A DNA stretch of 64,000 nt from Rotaria macrura. Lineage: Eukaryota > Rotifera > Eurotatoria > Philodinida > Philodinidae. The stretch lies in the NCBI GenBank assembly GCA_900239685.1, contig OENT01000216.1:62001-126000 (forward strand). Direction: 5' to 3'. A model generated the notes under the pieces. The model did not search any database. It was not told the origin of the DNA and saw nothing but the letters and a program-made list of their open reading frames with translations. The number at the start of each line of letters is the position of its first letter. Position 1 is the stretch's first letter. Position numbers and translations under genes: made by a program. Positions 39,313 to 51,654 of the stretch are shown here, in pieces.

Positions 39313-42250
39313 TATTCTTTAATGTTTATAGACAACAATACAAATCACAAACAAAACAGTTAGAAATTCTAAGTGAACAAAAAAGCGATAAAAAATGTTA
39401 GTCTGTGAATACAACATTCAACAGTGTTAAAGATTAGCAGAGTGTAAATGTCTATTTGTACCCATAGCAGTATAGAAGACAAGTATCAACATTGTCATCC
39501 TTCTTGCTAATATAAAATCTTCGAAGGTTTATCCGTCGAGTTCGTGATCATTCATGTATGAGTTTGGAAGTAAATACAGAAAATACTAAGTAGTTATGAG
39601 TTTTAATTGAAAAGCGTTTTGTTGAGATAAAGAATGTATCAATGTTCCCAAAAAAAGACAAACAACTATTTAAAACTTGAAACTAGCATAAACATGAAAT
39701 CGACGTATGTGAAAGTAAAGTTTAACGCAGACCAACGAAAGATTGTTAGTGACTTCTATATAATTATCAATAAAAATATTGTTAGAAGTTCGTCAGAACA
39801 TTATTTCGTCAATGTGTTCCTGGGGAATAAATCGAGTTTGACTGGCTGATCTTCATTCTCATATCAACACACACATGAGCAAAACTGATCACATTAATAT
39901 TTCTATGCATACTCTCACTTGGATCTTTGATAACATACCAGTTGTTGATTGTCGTTAATACTGCGAAAGTATTAATTCATATTAAGAAAAAACACTTTGA
40001 CTCGAAAAAAAAACTTTCAACATTAACATTCATTGATTTTCATATTTATGATTAGAAATTGATTTTCTGAAACCAAATTTTAGTCATAACAAATCCCACC
40101 GATGGCGAACAGCATATGTTACTTGAAACAATCAATTAATTTCTATCCAGTTGGCGATGTTACTCATCAACTTGTTTATTCAATCGTGACGAACCATTCT
40201 ATTCGTAATCTTCAAACTTTTCTCTTATTTCCGAACTTTGGTCAGTTAAACTTTCCCCTTGGAGTGCTGCTCCAAAAAATACCTTAAAACACTTGGACAT
40301 ACACTTCTAGACAGACACCATTAAGTGAGAAAAAAGAAATATATGAGTTGTCTTTTTTTCCACATTAACCATTTGATGTGTTCAATGAATTTTCTTCCCT
40401 AATTATTAGACAATGTTTTAGATTTTGATTATTCAAGATTTTGAGAAATATATATTTCTTCCTTACCATACTACTTGGATATGCACAGCTTCAAGCGTTC
40501 ATCAAGAGGCACTCTTTTCATATGTTGTGGATGGCTCTTATATCAATGTTCGAACTGAAAGACTATTAAAGATTCTGGCATCACTTTCATCTATGATCTT
40601 CTGATTCATCGTTGAAATCGATTTATACTGATTCTGCATTGAAACATCGTTACAAAAAGGGATAAGAGATAGAAGTCTAATTAAAAAAATATGTTATTCC
40701 TGACTGCTCGCATGGATCCTAGTCCAAGCTATTTAATTATTCCAAATCAATGATAACGCCGAAATGTTTCCAGTGAATTTTTTCTTTATATTATTATCGA
40801 AATTCTTCATCATAGTTGTGCTTTGCATAAGCTTGGTTGTTGAAAAAATTCGTCACTTCCCGATGATTGTGAACTTCAATCGACAGAGCTGTTCGATTAG
40901 AACATGTTTAGACTCGGACCAAGTTCGAAAGACTCCAGTAGATGGAGATGTAAGTTCTTTCTGCATCGACTAAATATTCACTTCGTTTATAGTTAGTTTT
41001 ACGTGACTGTTTTCAGTAAACATTTAGTTTCTATTCAAGAATTGACGAGGTCGAATATTAATATTTTGAAATAATTATTGAACATCAGTGCAATACATCT
41101 GAAGATGTAACTAAGATAGCATAACATCTTTTAATTCATACCTTCAGTTGTCTTAATAGTTATATTTTTTTCTGAGTACGATAATAATACGTTGCATGTT
41201 TTCAAAATCTTGGAAAAGTCAGTAAAGAATCACTCATTTCTTTCGAGTATTCGATTGATTTTTTTGTGAATTCTTGTTTTTCATGTCGACGATATCTTTC
41301 ATCGCACATATAATTTTGAACGACCGTATGCTTGTAACCGATCTCATGAGAACCGTTTAGATTTTTTCCACTTTACAAAAGTCAGCAAAATTTAGGTAGA
41401 TGACATATTTTTTCATCGATGGAACGACATATACTACATATCTTGAAAATTATCTAAGAATATAGCACTCTCACGTCAGCCTATTCTCAATCGTTTTTTA
41501 CTGAAAGCACAAGTAATGGAATTCTTAGTACAATAAAATTTGAGTTCCTACTTGCCAATCTTAAAATTCAAATTAGTGAAATCAAAGGATGAAGACACAT
41601 TCTGTCCGTCTTAACACAAGGAGAGTCCTCAATTACAAGTGAGGCTTGAGGAAAAATGACGAATTTGATTCGATTTTCTTGAAAGGTATCTCGCCGACAA
41701 TATGTCTGGAAGAAAAATATACGCAAAAGTTAATAACTTGGATTAGTTCGATTACTTTGCATACAGGTAGATACATATGCGAAATAAAATGATCGATGAA
41801 TAATCATCAGACATATGGCATACTCAAAATACGACAGATTGACTTTTCGATATAAGTTTCAGTTCAATGGTAAATTGACATTTTTGAAATCGTCTAAATC
41901 ACGGTAATGATTTTCACGGCATCAGTAATCGGTTAGAAATGGGCCTAAGACATTTTTCAAATCAATATCTCAATGAATCACAAGAGACATGAGGATCGAA
42001 CATGAGTTTTTTTACTTTCAATGTAGTTTGATAAGTCAATAATGCCATACTAATTAAATCTTTTGAATTTTGCAGTGTCGCTCTCAATGGAAATTGATGT
42101 AGATCAAAACAAAATAGACAGTCAATAAAAATGGAAACATGTAGTCTCTTTACTGTTTTCAAAGGCTTTTTTGTGCTAAAACTTTATTAGAAAATATTGA
42201 AATGATCCCTTTTTTGTAGAAACAAAGAAAATACAACTTAATTAAAGGAA
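39313..42250. other. intergenic AT-rich stretch
   Basis: No recognised gene. Frames at 39634-39849, 40102-40287 and 40764-40973 are short and lack domain similarity. Confidence 0.5.
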
Positions 42251-43264
42251 TTAAAATGTGATTTTTTCAACTGTAACGTTTAAGTCTTTGTCAACAGTGA
42301 CAAATGAATTGGGTGGTATCAAATTCCAATCACTTGTCTTGTAGGTGCTCGGTTCACTTGCTACAATAACATGTTTCCCGTGCTCATGAGTAGCGCGCAA
42401 TGCTTTGGTTTTTGTCTCTTTCGCATCAGGATGATCTGGAAACTTTCGATTAAGAATAGACCCAGCTGTTGTCGAATAATACAAAGAAGGCGGTTCGAAT
42501 TCTTCTATTGATGAGAATCGAATGGCCAGTAATTGGCTACTATCTGTCATAGCAAAGTTAAGAGAACTATGCGGGAGAGTTCCATCTATGTCTTTCGAAT
42601 TCTCTTGGATCAAGGCCAGTATATCTCGAAGCGTTTGTAGCATAACTTGTTTGAGTTTTTCCATTGGCATCTCGGTGTTCCAATCATTTCCCAAATGTGT
42701 AAAGAAAAGTGCAGCAACGTGCTCCGTGTCTGTCGTTCCAAATATATTCAAATAGGCGCGATCAGATAGTTTTTGTAATAGAGTCACTTTTATTTTCAAG
42801 AAGTTTGCTACCACTCCATTATGCATGAACAAATATCGACCGAATACAAACGGATGATTATTCGTTTCAACTGTTGGCGACAGACCAGTACCAGCACGAA
42901 TATGTGCAAATACACATTTCGATGACGTATGCGCACATAAAGATATGAGATTAAGATCGTTGAGTGGCGGGCGAGTCTGTTTGTAGACGCATGGCCTATT
43001 CATATTTTCATCGTTAAATTCATCGGCAACGCCCGTATAATAGCCCAAACCAAATCCGTCAACATTGGTAAAATGATTGGGGCCATGTTCATCAGATGCT
43101 ACACCTGAACTGAATCTATTTCGACAAAGATGAGGATCATAGGTAGCATGAAGCTTTGGAAGAAAATGAACATCGATTTGCTTAACGATTGAATGTTTCG
43201 GTTTTATAAGAATATCTTCGAGAAGAGCAGGCTCTTCGCCAATATAGGCGAACCATCGACACAT
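42251..43264 (-). CDS. DUG3: class II glutamine amidotransferase, DUG3/YafJ type
   Basis: A single uninterrupted 337-aa frame starting MCRWFAYIGEE. Cys2, exposed after removal of Met1, is the N-terminal nucleophile of class II (Ntn) glutamine amidotransferases. Further family signs are the LIKPKHSI segment (compare the LTRPAHSI-like stretch of yeast Dug3), DGFGLGYY, HIRAGTG, NNHPFVFGRYLFMHNG and GTTDTEHVAALF. In yeast, Dug3 acts with Dug2 and Dug1 in cytosolic breakdown of glutathione; bacterial relatives include YafJ and EgtC. The exact substrate here is not determined. The length matches Dug3 (about 350 aa). The gene has no intron, unlike most neighbours, which fits either horizontal origin or simple intron loss. 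No frame damage is seen. Confidence 0.88.
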   Translation of the reverse strand: MCRWFAYIGEEPALLEDILIKPKHSIVKQIDVHFLPKLHATYDPHLCRNRFSSGVASDEHGPNHFTNVDGFGLGYYTGVADEFNDENMNRPCVYKQTRPPLNDLNLISLCAHTSSKCVFAHIRAGTGLSPTVETNNHPFVFGRYLFMHNGVVANFLKIKVTLLQKLSDRAYLNIFGTTDTEHVAALFFTHLGNDWNTEMPMEKLKQVMLQTLRDILALIQENSKDIDGTLPHSSLNFAMTDSSQLLAIRFSSIEEFEPPSLYYSTTAGSILNRKFPDHPDAKETKTKALRATHEHGKHVIVASEPSTYKTSDWNLIPPNSFVTVDKDLNVTVEKITF

Positions 43265-45558
43265 TCTTTTTTTTCGCTATGCTTTGCACCTTGGTTTTTT
43301 GACTCTATCCGTTTTCTTTTCTATATGAATGAATAAATATCAAAACTTTGTTGTGATTCATTCAAGGTGAAAATTGGAGAAAATAACTGACTGAAACTCA
43401 TTCACTCGATTGATACGAGTCGTGCATTTTTTTTCTGAGCGACTTTGTTCTTAACCTCTTGGATACCGCTGTCTTCAAGCTGAAGACAAGAAGAACGAAA
43501 GAACTTTTTTTTGTTCTGTCGTATCGATAAACAGCTGTGAAACGAAATGTTCATCAGTATGACTGTATCGATCCACGATTCATATATGATAAAATATATA
43601 TGAATACAGCTGATTCACGATCATAGAATACATTAGAGAGTGATTTTTCGATTTTTCTATAAGCTCGTAAAGAACGCAAGAATTCTCGGGATCCAGGAGG
43701 TTAAAGAGAGATATTTGAACGAATTCAACGGACTTAAGAGATTTATCAGCATGTGCTTATGTAGACAATGAGTAAATCAACAGCATGGATATGTTATAAA
43801 ACAGTTGGCTATTCATCGTGACTAGTTGGCAAGCGAAGAATGATTGTGACAATGGCCTCTAGTTAAAAGTCATTCAAGTAGTATTCATTTAAAAGAGCAA
43901 TCGACCTCTACTGAAGTAAGCAACCATGAATTTTATTAGCCCTGCTTACTTTCCGGTCGATTCAAGCACTTGAAAAATAAGAACAAATCGAAGAGATCAT
44001 TGCGTTTAAAACTCTTTTTCAAATGGCAAGAAGTTTTATGAATAACTGAACCTGAATCACAGATTTTTAATGAAGTTCCATTACATGCTCTATAAAATTC
44101 GAATGTGTATTAACATAGTGAATTATATTTGATAACAATTATTATTTTGAAAATTGTTTAAAGTCACAAACAACGATAACTGGATTATACTACCATTATG
44201 AAAAGAAAAATGCGTTTACAAAAAGCTAATTCCTTGTATCTTATGATGAATAGAAATTTTGATCGCACACTTATTCAAACTCGTTTTTTTTTCAGAAAAT
44301 GAAAACCGTTCTTTAGTTCGACTAACAGCATGACTTCGAGAACAATCCACTTATCATAATGAAGAGAATCTGAATATTGAGTGTGACAATAAACTAGATA
44401 CATAGTGAAATCGCCTGTCATTGATATTTTTTGTTGAACATTCATTGACTATTTTGTGTCTCATACATAATTACATGTGGCCGACTCAGCTATACAAGCA
44501 GCAGTTATGTTATTTTCGATACTTTTTTATCTAATTAGATAATGTTTTAGTTAAATTTGTGTCAATATCATTGTATCATATCGATGAAGAATTGTTTTGA
44601 ATAAGTCTCAACGAGATTAAATGAATTCGAAAGAAATTAGATGCAACGCTTTATAAAACTAAAAGCTTGAAATGAAGCAACACAATTTCGATGTCAATTG
44701 AAAAGAGGTCGGTTGTTTTCATTTATAAAATAAATAAACAAATACGCACTGAATTATTGACCTTAGTAATGACTTGAGTGTGTACCGTAATTAAAATGCC
44801 GAGATTTATGCTACAGATGATAGTACACAAGACAAAATTAAATTTAGTTGTTAAATATGATTATAAGGTAAAATGCATTCTATTTATTGTAGTTGATCAC
44901 GTAAAACCGGCTTTATTCAATGTATTCAGGAACAGCTTTTTTCATCTTTGTTTCCAGAATCTGTTCGAGAAGCAATAACAAGACTGTAGAAGGAAAAGAT
45001 TCAAGACGTTCTATGTAGATTATCTTTTGCTATTAATGGTCATGGCTCCATAGGTTTTGTGGCAAGATCGTGAATAGTATGCGATTCTAGCGTATATACA
45101 ATGGCATTCGTTTCGAATTATGAACCATGAAGAGTGAACTAGTAGTATCATCAGTAAGATTAGTAGCATGAAGTAGATCTTGTACTTTGTTGACTTTCCA
45201 GACTAAACTCTATTTTTCTCTTATGAGTCATCTATGTGATTTTTATTTATTACGTTACTATGAGACAACGGAAATGAAACACTTTCTTAGCATGAGTGTA
45301 TGTATCTTGCAAAAGATAAAGAATAGTTTTGTTAGTGATGAGGAGTTGCTCTGAATTTTTACTGACATCTCAACTGTATCTTATCTATTCTGGTTGAATC
45401 TATGTCAAACGCTTCATCTTTTCGTATTAAACTCGAATATGCATCTTAGATTTATGTTAATTAGAATAAAGTCTAAAACATGTGTAGTCATAATAATACA
45501 ATAAACAGCAAAGATCTACAATAATTTGCTTTATTTTTCTAAATACAACCATGATGAT
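43265..45558. other. intergenic stretch upstream of the amidotransferase gene
   Basis: No recognised gene. The first few hundred bases presumably hold the minus-strand promoter of the DUG3-like gene; no clear TATA box stands out. Confidence 0.45.
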
Positions 45559-45565
45559 ATTCCAA

Positions 45566-45825
45566 TTAGGGTTGCCCTATTACTATTACTTCGACTTCCA
45601 ATTACCAAGGTGACGGGAAGTGTTTTTTTAATTGAAAAATATTATATGTAACAGTGTTCAGTAATTACTTAACTCATCAATTACGTCTTTCTAGATGATA
45701 ACCTTTATCCCTTACCACTTACTAGTAAGTGGTTAGTAGTATCAATTAACCGTTATCAGGTAAGTAGTAGGTGTTAATGACTTACCACTTACCTGGTAAC
45801 GGCAATGGGAATATGACACCCCTAA
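45566..45825. mobile_element. hAT-like MITE with internal hairpins
   Basis: The ends TTAGGGTTGCC and GACACCCCTAA are imperfect inverted repeats (9 of 11) of the hAT-type terminus also seen at 11757-12210. They are flanked by a 7-bp direct repeat ATTCCAA (45559-45565 and 45826-45832). The right half contains a perfect palindrome CCACTTACTAGTAAGTGG (about 45715-45732). It also contains a longer hairpin, from CCGTTATCAGGTAAGT near 45749 to ACTTACCTGGTAACGG near 45801. There are no coding frames. The left terminus has decayed more than the right. Confidence 0.7.
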
Positions 45826-45832
45826 ATTCCAA

Positions 45833-47655
45833 CCATAATTTTTCGTAATATAATTGACGTTTTTAGATTCAATACTATGAAAATATAGGGCGGCATTAAT
45901 CATAACAGTGGTATTATCTAATTAATAACTTAATCAAACTGTCTACATCTTGTAAAAATCAACTGACTTTCTGGAAAGGTAAGAAAGTGGAAGAAGAAAC
46001 GAAATCAAGCTAGCGCTTGAACTTTAACTAAAAGATTCGACGTAACCGCAACCAATCATTCATAAGCACCTGTTTCACATGCGAGTGAAAATGACGTTTT
46101 CACATGAATACGGATATGTTTGTTGATTTCAATGATGTTGGACGAAAGAAAAATACACCTTTATCCGAACACATTAACATCCATATCCTCGTTAACTGCA
46201 TGCATTGAGAAAAAGTAGCGTCAACAGACCTGCTCCGTGAAGAATGAAAGCGCACAGTTAAAAACATTTGGCAAGCTGTTGTTATTTACAAAGTGATTCC
46301 TTTTTAACTGTTTGTTTGAAGCGTGTGTAAGAAAATAATACATCTTATTTACATAAATTAAACAAAAAAACCACGATTTTGTAGAGAAGAAAAACGTTTT
46401 TATCTTATTCAAAAAAAAATTTAATTTCTACACATAAAATACTAATGCAAACGATTTTTTGGTAATACATCGAAGACCATTACTTCTGAAACGCCAGTTA
46501 ATTCATTTTTCTCTCAAGAAAACTCGTATTTTGTACTTCATGATGATTTGATTATTGTATTTATTTCTCATCACATTATGAAGTATTATAAACAACATAA
46601 TATTCATTACATCAGCCACTCATTTTTTTTGTTTTTTCTTTTCTTCAATTTCTAAATAGAGATAGAATATATAAACGAAAACATATAGAACATACAATTC
46701 AAACGTGTATAATATCTCTCGTTTTCTCACAGTTATACTGAAAATGATCTTCTAAGCTGATCAATAAACATGTCATAAATTATTAGAGTAGACAGTAACT
46801 ATAGCGTAGGTAATCGTCCTATTTAGGTTCTATTGCGACCAATCATATTCTTTAACTAAAGTATTTCATAAGTATATTTTCTAGTAAACAGATGCCTCTA
46901 TTGATTTAAGTATCTGTATTGAGAGAAGAAAATTATGAATTATAATTTCTATAATCGAAATAGTCTATCTTTCATTCTTTATTTTATGTGTACACTTGAT
47001 ACAATTTGAAATAGAATCTAAAGGAAAAATCTTATTCGGTAATATTTTCATGCCCGACATACCTCGTTTTGCTTTTGTTTCTCAACTTATTTTATATTCA
47101 CATTTGTTATTCTTTTTTAATTTTCTTACATGAGTAATACGAACGATAGTACTCACGTCAATATCAAAGTAAAAGACTGTAGTATGTGTGGATACACGAA
47201 CAAAGACAAATAAAAATAAAAAACCACGAATACGAATGTCTATTTGTATTACAATCCATCAACATGTTCATGTCAAATGTGCGATTAATTTGTGCGTGAA
47301 AGTTACTATCTCAACCTCAAAAATTCAACATACATGAATATGTCTCACGGTCAATATAGAAGACAATCGATGAATATATTCGAACTGTTTTCTTCTTCTT
47401 AAATAATCCTATTATTCGTGTTCATCGTTGTTACTGACAAAACAAAAAACAAAAGTTAAAAATATTTTTCGCAAGGTCATTCTCTTTTCATTTTAGCATA
47501 AATCATTGTAACATCGAATGCAGAGAAAAAATGTTGACGCAAAAATAAATCAACAAAGAACAGAAAATCACTCAACCATAACCAGTATCTATCAATAATG
47601 ATTCTCGATTGTTCTTGAATGATCATGATGCATGTGGATTTTTTTCCGAAGATAG
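45833..47655. other. intergenic AT-rich stretch
   Basis: No recognised gene. The 3' part leads into the MLF promoter. Confidence 0.5.
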
Positions 47656-47665
47656 TATATAAATA
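47656..47665 (+). promoter_or_regulatory. TATA box of the MLF gene
   Basis: TATATAAATA lies 37-46 nt upstream of the MLF start codon, with an initiator-like TCACTAC at about 47685. This implies a very short 5' leader. Position and sequence fit, but no transcript start was available. Confidence 0.4.
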
Positions 47666-47701
47666 AGTGATAGTATATCATTTTTTCACTACAAAACAGT
47701 A

Positions 47702-48367
47702 ATGGCGTATCCAATGCAGGCATATAATGCAAATAACAATTCTCTTGTCGATTCGCAATTCGACAATGCTCTCGTAGGTCTGAACGATGATGGAGATTTG
47801 TTTGGTTCACTTTTCGGTCTCAGCAATCGAATGATGAGTCAAATGATTCGTGGTGGTGCCGGTTTTAATGGTATTTCATCAACGATGAGTTCAGATCCTA
47901 ATAATCCCAATGTAAAAGTATTTGGTGTAAGTTCAATGAATGTTACACAAATATCAAGTGGACCAGACGGTCGTCCACATATCGTCCAAGCTCATGATGA
48001 ACGTCGTATGGGTCCCGGTGGAGTTTGGCAAACAAAAAAAGCTCTACGTGATACAGATCGTGGTATTGATAAAATGCAAGTAGGATACTTTGTTGGTGAC
48101 CGTGGTGAAATAGTTGAACGTCAATTGGATCCAAAAAGTGGACAATACCGAATGGACACCAAACGTCGGGGAATACCTTCAAATGAACAAAATTTTTCAA
48201 ATCAATGGAGACTACAAGCACGACAATCTATGCAACCACCACGTGCTTTACCGGGACAATCTATACAAGGAGCACGTCCTTTACCACAACGACCACAGCA
48301 ACAACAGTTGTCTCCTTATTACGAACAGTATCCCCAGCCAGCTGTTCCCTCCCAATCATATTATTAA
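47702..48367 (+). CDS. MLF: myeloid leukemia factor (MLF) family protein
   Basis: A single exon of 221 aa. The family core lies in about residues 75-150: VKVFGVSSMNVTQIS, then GPGGVWQTKKALRD, then the highly typical RDTDRGIDKMQVG and VGDRGEIVERQLD, equivalent to the vertebrate pattern of APGGIRETRR, RDSESGLEQMAIG and IRDRAHVIER. MLF proteins are adaptors moving between nucleus and cytoplasm, linked to COP9/CSN3, 14-3-3 and Hsp70 in animals. The N-terminus has the LFGSLFGLSNRMMSQM helix. The C-terminal 60 residues are P/Q-rich and low in complexity. The first ATG follows a short TATA-proximal leader. AATAAA occurs near 48437. The start of a minus-strand Pmp3 gene's 3' end is only about 130 nt away, so the two genes are convergent. 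Confidence 0.9.
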   Translation: MAYPMQAYNANNNSLVDSQFDNALVGLNDDGDLFGSLFGLSNRMMSQMIRGGAGFNGISSTMSSDPNNPNVKVFGVSSMNVTQISSGPDGRPHIVQAHDERRMGPGGVWQTKKALRDTDRGIDKMQVGYFVGDRGEIVERQLDPKSGQYRMDTKRRGIPSNEQNFSNQWRLQARQSMQPPRALPGQSIQGARPLPQRPQQQQLSPYYEQYPQPAVPSQSYY

Positions 48368-48498
48368 ACTTTCGTCTCTTGCAATCTTTGTTTTTTTTTA
48401 TAATATGAGAAAATTTCTCTGGATTTAATCTATATTAATAAATGGATAAAAAGGAAAACTGTTCTTTTTCATTCATCATTTCATTCACATGTGTAGTA

Positions 48499-48746
48499 CT
48501 AAACCGATGATGGACCAGCCCAAACAAGCCATAAAGCATGAATACAACCAGGCAACCATATAAGAAGAGTTAATATTAAATTAATGAAAAACTGCGTCGT
48601 ACAGCCAACCTAAATCAAGTGATTAAAATGAATCTACTTTATTGAAAAAAACAATACACTCAGTTATTTACTTTAAGTAATGCAGCAAATGGTGGTAGTA
48701 AAATAGCTAAAATTGACAGAAGAATATTACCGATAAAATCAGCCAT
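48499..48746 (-). CDS. PMP3: Pmp3/UPF0057 small membrane protein A (2 exons)
   Basis: Exon 1 is 48746-48672 (25 codons) and exon 2 is 48609-48499 (36 codons and stop), joined at phase 0 across a 62-nt GTAAAT...TTTAG intron, giving 61 aa. The protein has two membrane segments. The first contains the family signature ILAILLPPFAALLK followed by VGC; the second is FFINLILTLLIWLPGCIHALW, with the PGxIHA turn typical of Pmp3/UPF0057. These proteolipids sit in the plasma membrane and affect membrane potential and salt tolerance in yeast and plants; the animal role is not known. It lies convergent with MLF and divergent from a paralogue at 50077-50371. Confidence rests on full-length family similarity despite the small size. 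Confidence 0.88.
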
Positions 48747-50076
48747 GAGGACTGGCAGAATACGAAACTCTACGTCGGTTAAATAAGAAAGAGACAATCA
48801 GTATTGAATTTATTCCTATGGAAAAGAAATAATGCCGAATTCGTTTGTCCGTCGCGTATTAGAGAGAAAAAATTGAAATTCAAGTTTAAATTTGTTCGTT
48901 TTTTAATGCTTTCTGTTCTCAATTCATGCATCATGAAAGAAAAAGTTGCTGGAGAAAAACGTTTGCCTTCTTGCAAAGGCGTTGAAGAAAGAAAAATTCA
49001 ATGAACTTATGAGTGAATTGTTATAGCACGATAGTCGTAAATGAGAAAGGATAAGCGTTGAAATACATTTATTTGCAATAAATCATTGCTGAAGTTATGA
49101 ATTATATAAGATTACACAGAAAATACGAAAGGAACCAATCGTATGATTCATAACCATTAAGACAAGTTTATGAGTGTTCGATGACTAAGAGATACCATGA
49201 TGCATAATACTTTTTAACTGAAAGATAAACGTTAGATTCGATTCGTTCCGAATGAATAATTATCATATGATTCATTCATAAACGAGTATATATGTATATA
49301 TGTGTCTATTCATAGCGGGGGAAAATCAGTGGACTCGTATTCATGATGTTTTATATTCGATATTCATATAAAATAGATGAAGATTTTCTTAAAATTTTTT
49401 CCGACTGCAAAAAGGAAAGTCTTGGTAATTATGTTTTACTTTTCGTCTTAGCATTCATTTGGCAACGACTCCATTTTATATTCTTTAGCCTATTTTTTTT
49501 TCACGAAGTTTGATCAGCAGAGTGAAGTTGAGAAGAAAAACTAATTTCATATGATCTTGTTATAAAACGATCAGAATGACTTATAATTGTTGTTATCAAA
49601 AAAATTAAAAAATTAGAATATCATGTATGAAGACTCTTTCATACGTTCCATCAAGTAGAATTAACTTTTAGCAATCTACTGAATTATACACTTTCAAATT
49701 CGTTTATCGTTCAGAAAATTATTCTTTTAATCAATTTTGATTTTTTATCAGAGCAACGTGTTTTCTTTCAGCCATATTTGAATATGGCCTTTAGTAACTA
49801 ACCTTGTATCTCTTAATAAAAATTTTCATGATTCAGAGTCTAAACAATATAGAGCTGACTAAAAAAAAAGAGGAACAGCATGCTCGATCATAGATTTGCG
49901 TTAGACGAGAGAGAGAAAAAAGAAAAAGAAAAGAGAAGAGAAGAACACTCATCGACCCAACACAATTTAAAACGTATATCATTTCATATGTATGATAGTA
50001 GCAAGGACAATCGTAGTTCTATTTCTTTTAGATAAAATACATTTTTTGTTCGATATATACGGAAATAAAAGAAAAC
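48747..50076. other. shared upstream region of two divergent Pmp3 genes
   Basis: A 1.33-kb spacer between the two start codons, probably holding both promoters. It contains a nearly pure purine tract of about 39 nt (GA-rich, about 49917-49955) roughly 120 nt upstream of the plus-strand gene. Frames in this spacer (48779-49004) look random. Confidence 0.4.
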
Positions 50077-50371
50077 ATGGGTGACTGTTGTGGCAATACG
50101 TATGTGATTTAGATGATTCCATTTTTATTTTCAAACTTATTTTCGTTTTTTTTAAAGTTTATTATCAATTTTGGCTATTATTTTACCGCCAATTGCTGCT
50201 CTAATTAAAGTTGGATGTACTATGCATTTTTTCTTGAACATGTAAGTTATTTAATAATACATAAAAATAAAAAATCTATTCATTTTTTTCAGTCTTTTAA
50301 CTATTCTTGGCTTCTTACCGGGCTGCATTCATGCTCTTTGGCTTATTTGGGGAAACAAAACGAATAATTGA
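50077..50371 (+). CDS. PMP3: Pmp3/UPF0057 small membrane protein B (3 exons)
   Basis: Exons 50077-50099, 50158-50241 and 50293-50371 join in phase (2, 2) to 61 aa; the introns are 58 and 51 nt. The core LLSILAIILPPIAALIKVGC, then the PGCIHALWLIWG turn and second membrane segment, match the neighbour at 48499-48746 and the Pmp3 family. The N-terminus differs: MGDCCGNT, with a Gly2 and two Cys that could be lipidated, in place of MADFIGN. The intron between the two membrane segments is at a different place from the paralogue's, which splits after the LLK of segment 1. AATAAA signals follow near 50470 and 50500. Confidence 0.86.
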
Positions 50372-51654
50372 AAATCAATTATTCATTTTAATGAACTTAA
50401 GAACTGATTATGTTTTGTTTCTACTTTCATGTTCATTATGTATTAAGGAAAAAGACTGCTTTGGTGGTTAATAAATCGCAATCGCAAGGAATTCTGTTTA
50501 ATAAATAAATACACATATTTATATATATATGCAGAGAATAAACTTCACATGATTTTGTTTTCTTTGCCAAGAGTCGAGCTAGATATTTCAAAGTCATCGA
50601 TCTGACGATGTGAGATTGTAAAAAAGGGTAGATGGCGCTTGTATGTGATTATATGATGTGACTCGATGGATTCTAAACTATGAATTGAAATTCAACGAAT
50701 GAATTAAAACAAAGGATAAATATCATGATAGACAAACTTTTAAAATATCTAATAGATTTAATATAGAAAAAAGTAATGATTTCAAAAATAGAATTTCTTT
50801 TCAAAGCTACGTTTTATGAACAAACGGGAACAAATATTTGAACAGGCTATATCAGTAAGAATACCGATCTATCATATAAAAATTTTGGAGAAATGACAGA
50901 CTTTAGTAAACATTGCCTGTAGTTCGATGCATGGTTAGTTGAAACGCATCGATTTACCGAGAAAAAAAGAAAACCTTGCCTTTTTCTTTAGCATGGATTT
51001 CACCTGTCTCGAAGGAGCTAACACACATTGTTATTATTTTTTTTCTCGTTCTTTCAAATATGTCAAAACGGTGTTGCTCTAATTCAACAAATGTAATTGA
51101 CCATAAAAAATATGTTAACATGCGTTTTTATGGACGATTTCATGTGTTGAATAAGAAGAAAAAAGTTTTGTCATGTTCGATAGAACGAGAAAAAAATAAA
51201 AATGTGTGTTAGTTAGTTTCTTATAGACAGGTAAAATCATTGCTAAAAGAGGAAGGGTCAATATAGACTACATACACGTTGTACATTCACGATCGTTATC
51301 AGCAACATGAAGTGCGTTGACGTTACTGTCAGAAAATGTAAAAAGTGCATGCAGCAACTTATCTTAACCGGAGAAAGGCAAAGTTTCTTTTTCTTGATAA
51401 GTCGACGCATTCCATCCGAACATCCATGAATATCAGGAGAAAATGCTTGCTGGCACACCATCTATGCGACTACTTATTGAACTTACATGCCTTCATCAGC
51501 TTCATTATACTAATACAAAAGATTAAAAGCGTAAAAATAAGGATTCGTTTTGGTACTATACAGATACACGCCTCAGTTTTTATTTTAATTGTTGCTGTTC
51601 GATCATTATTTCTCATTTTCTGAATTTTTACAATATCAATTGTTATTATTAGAA

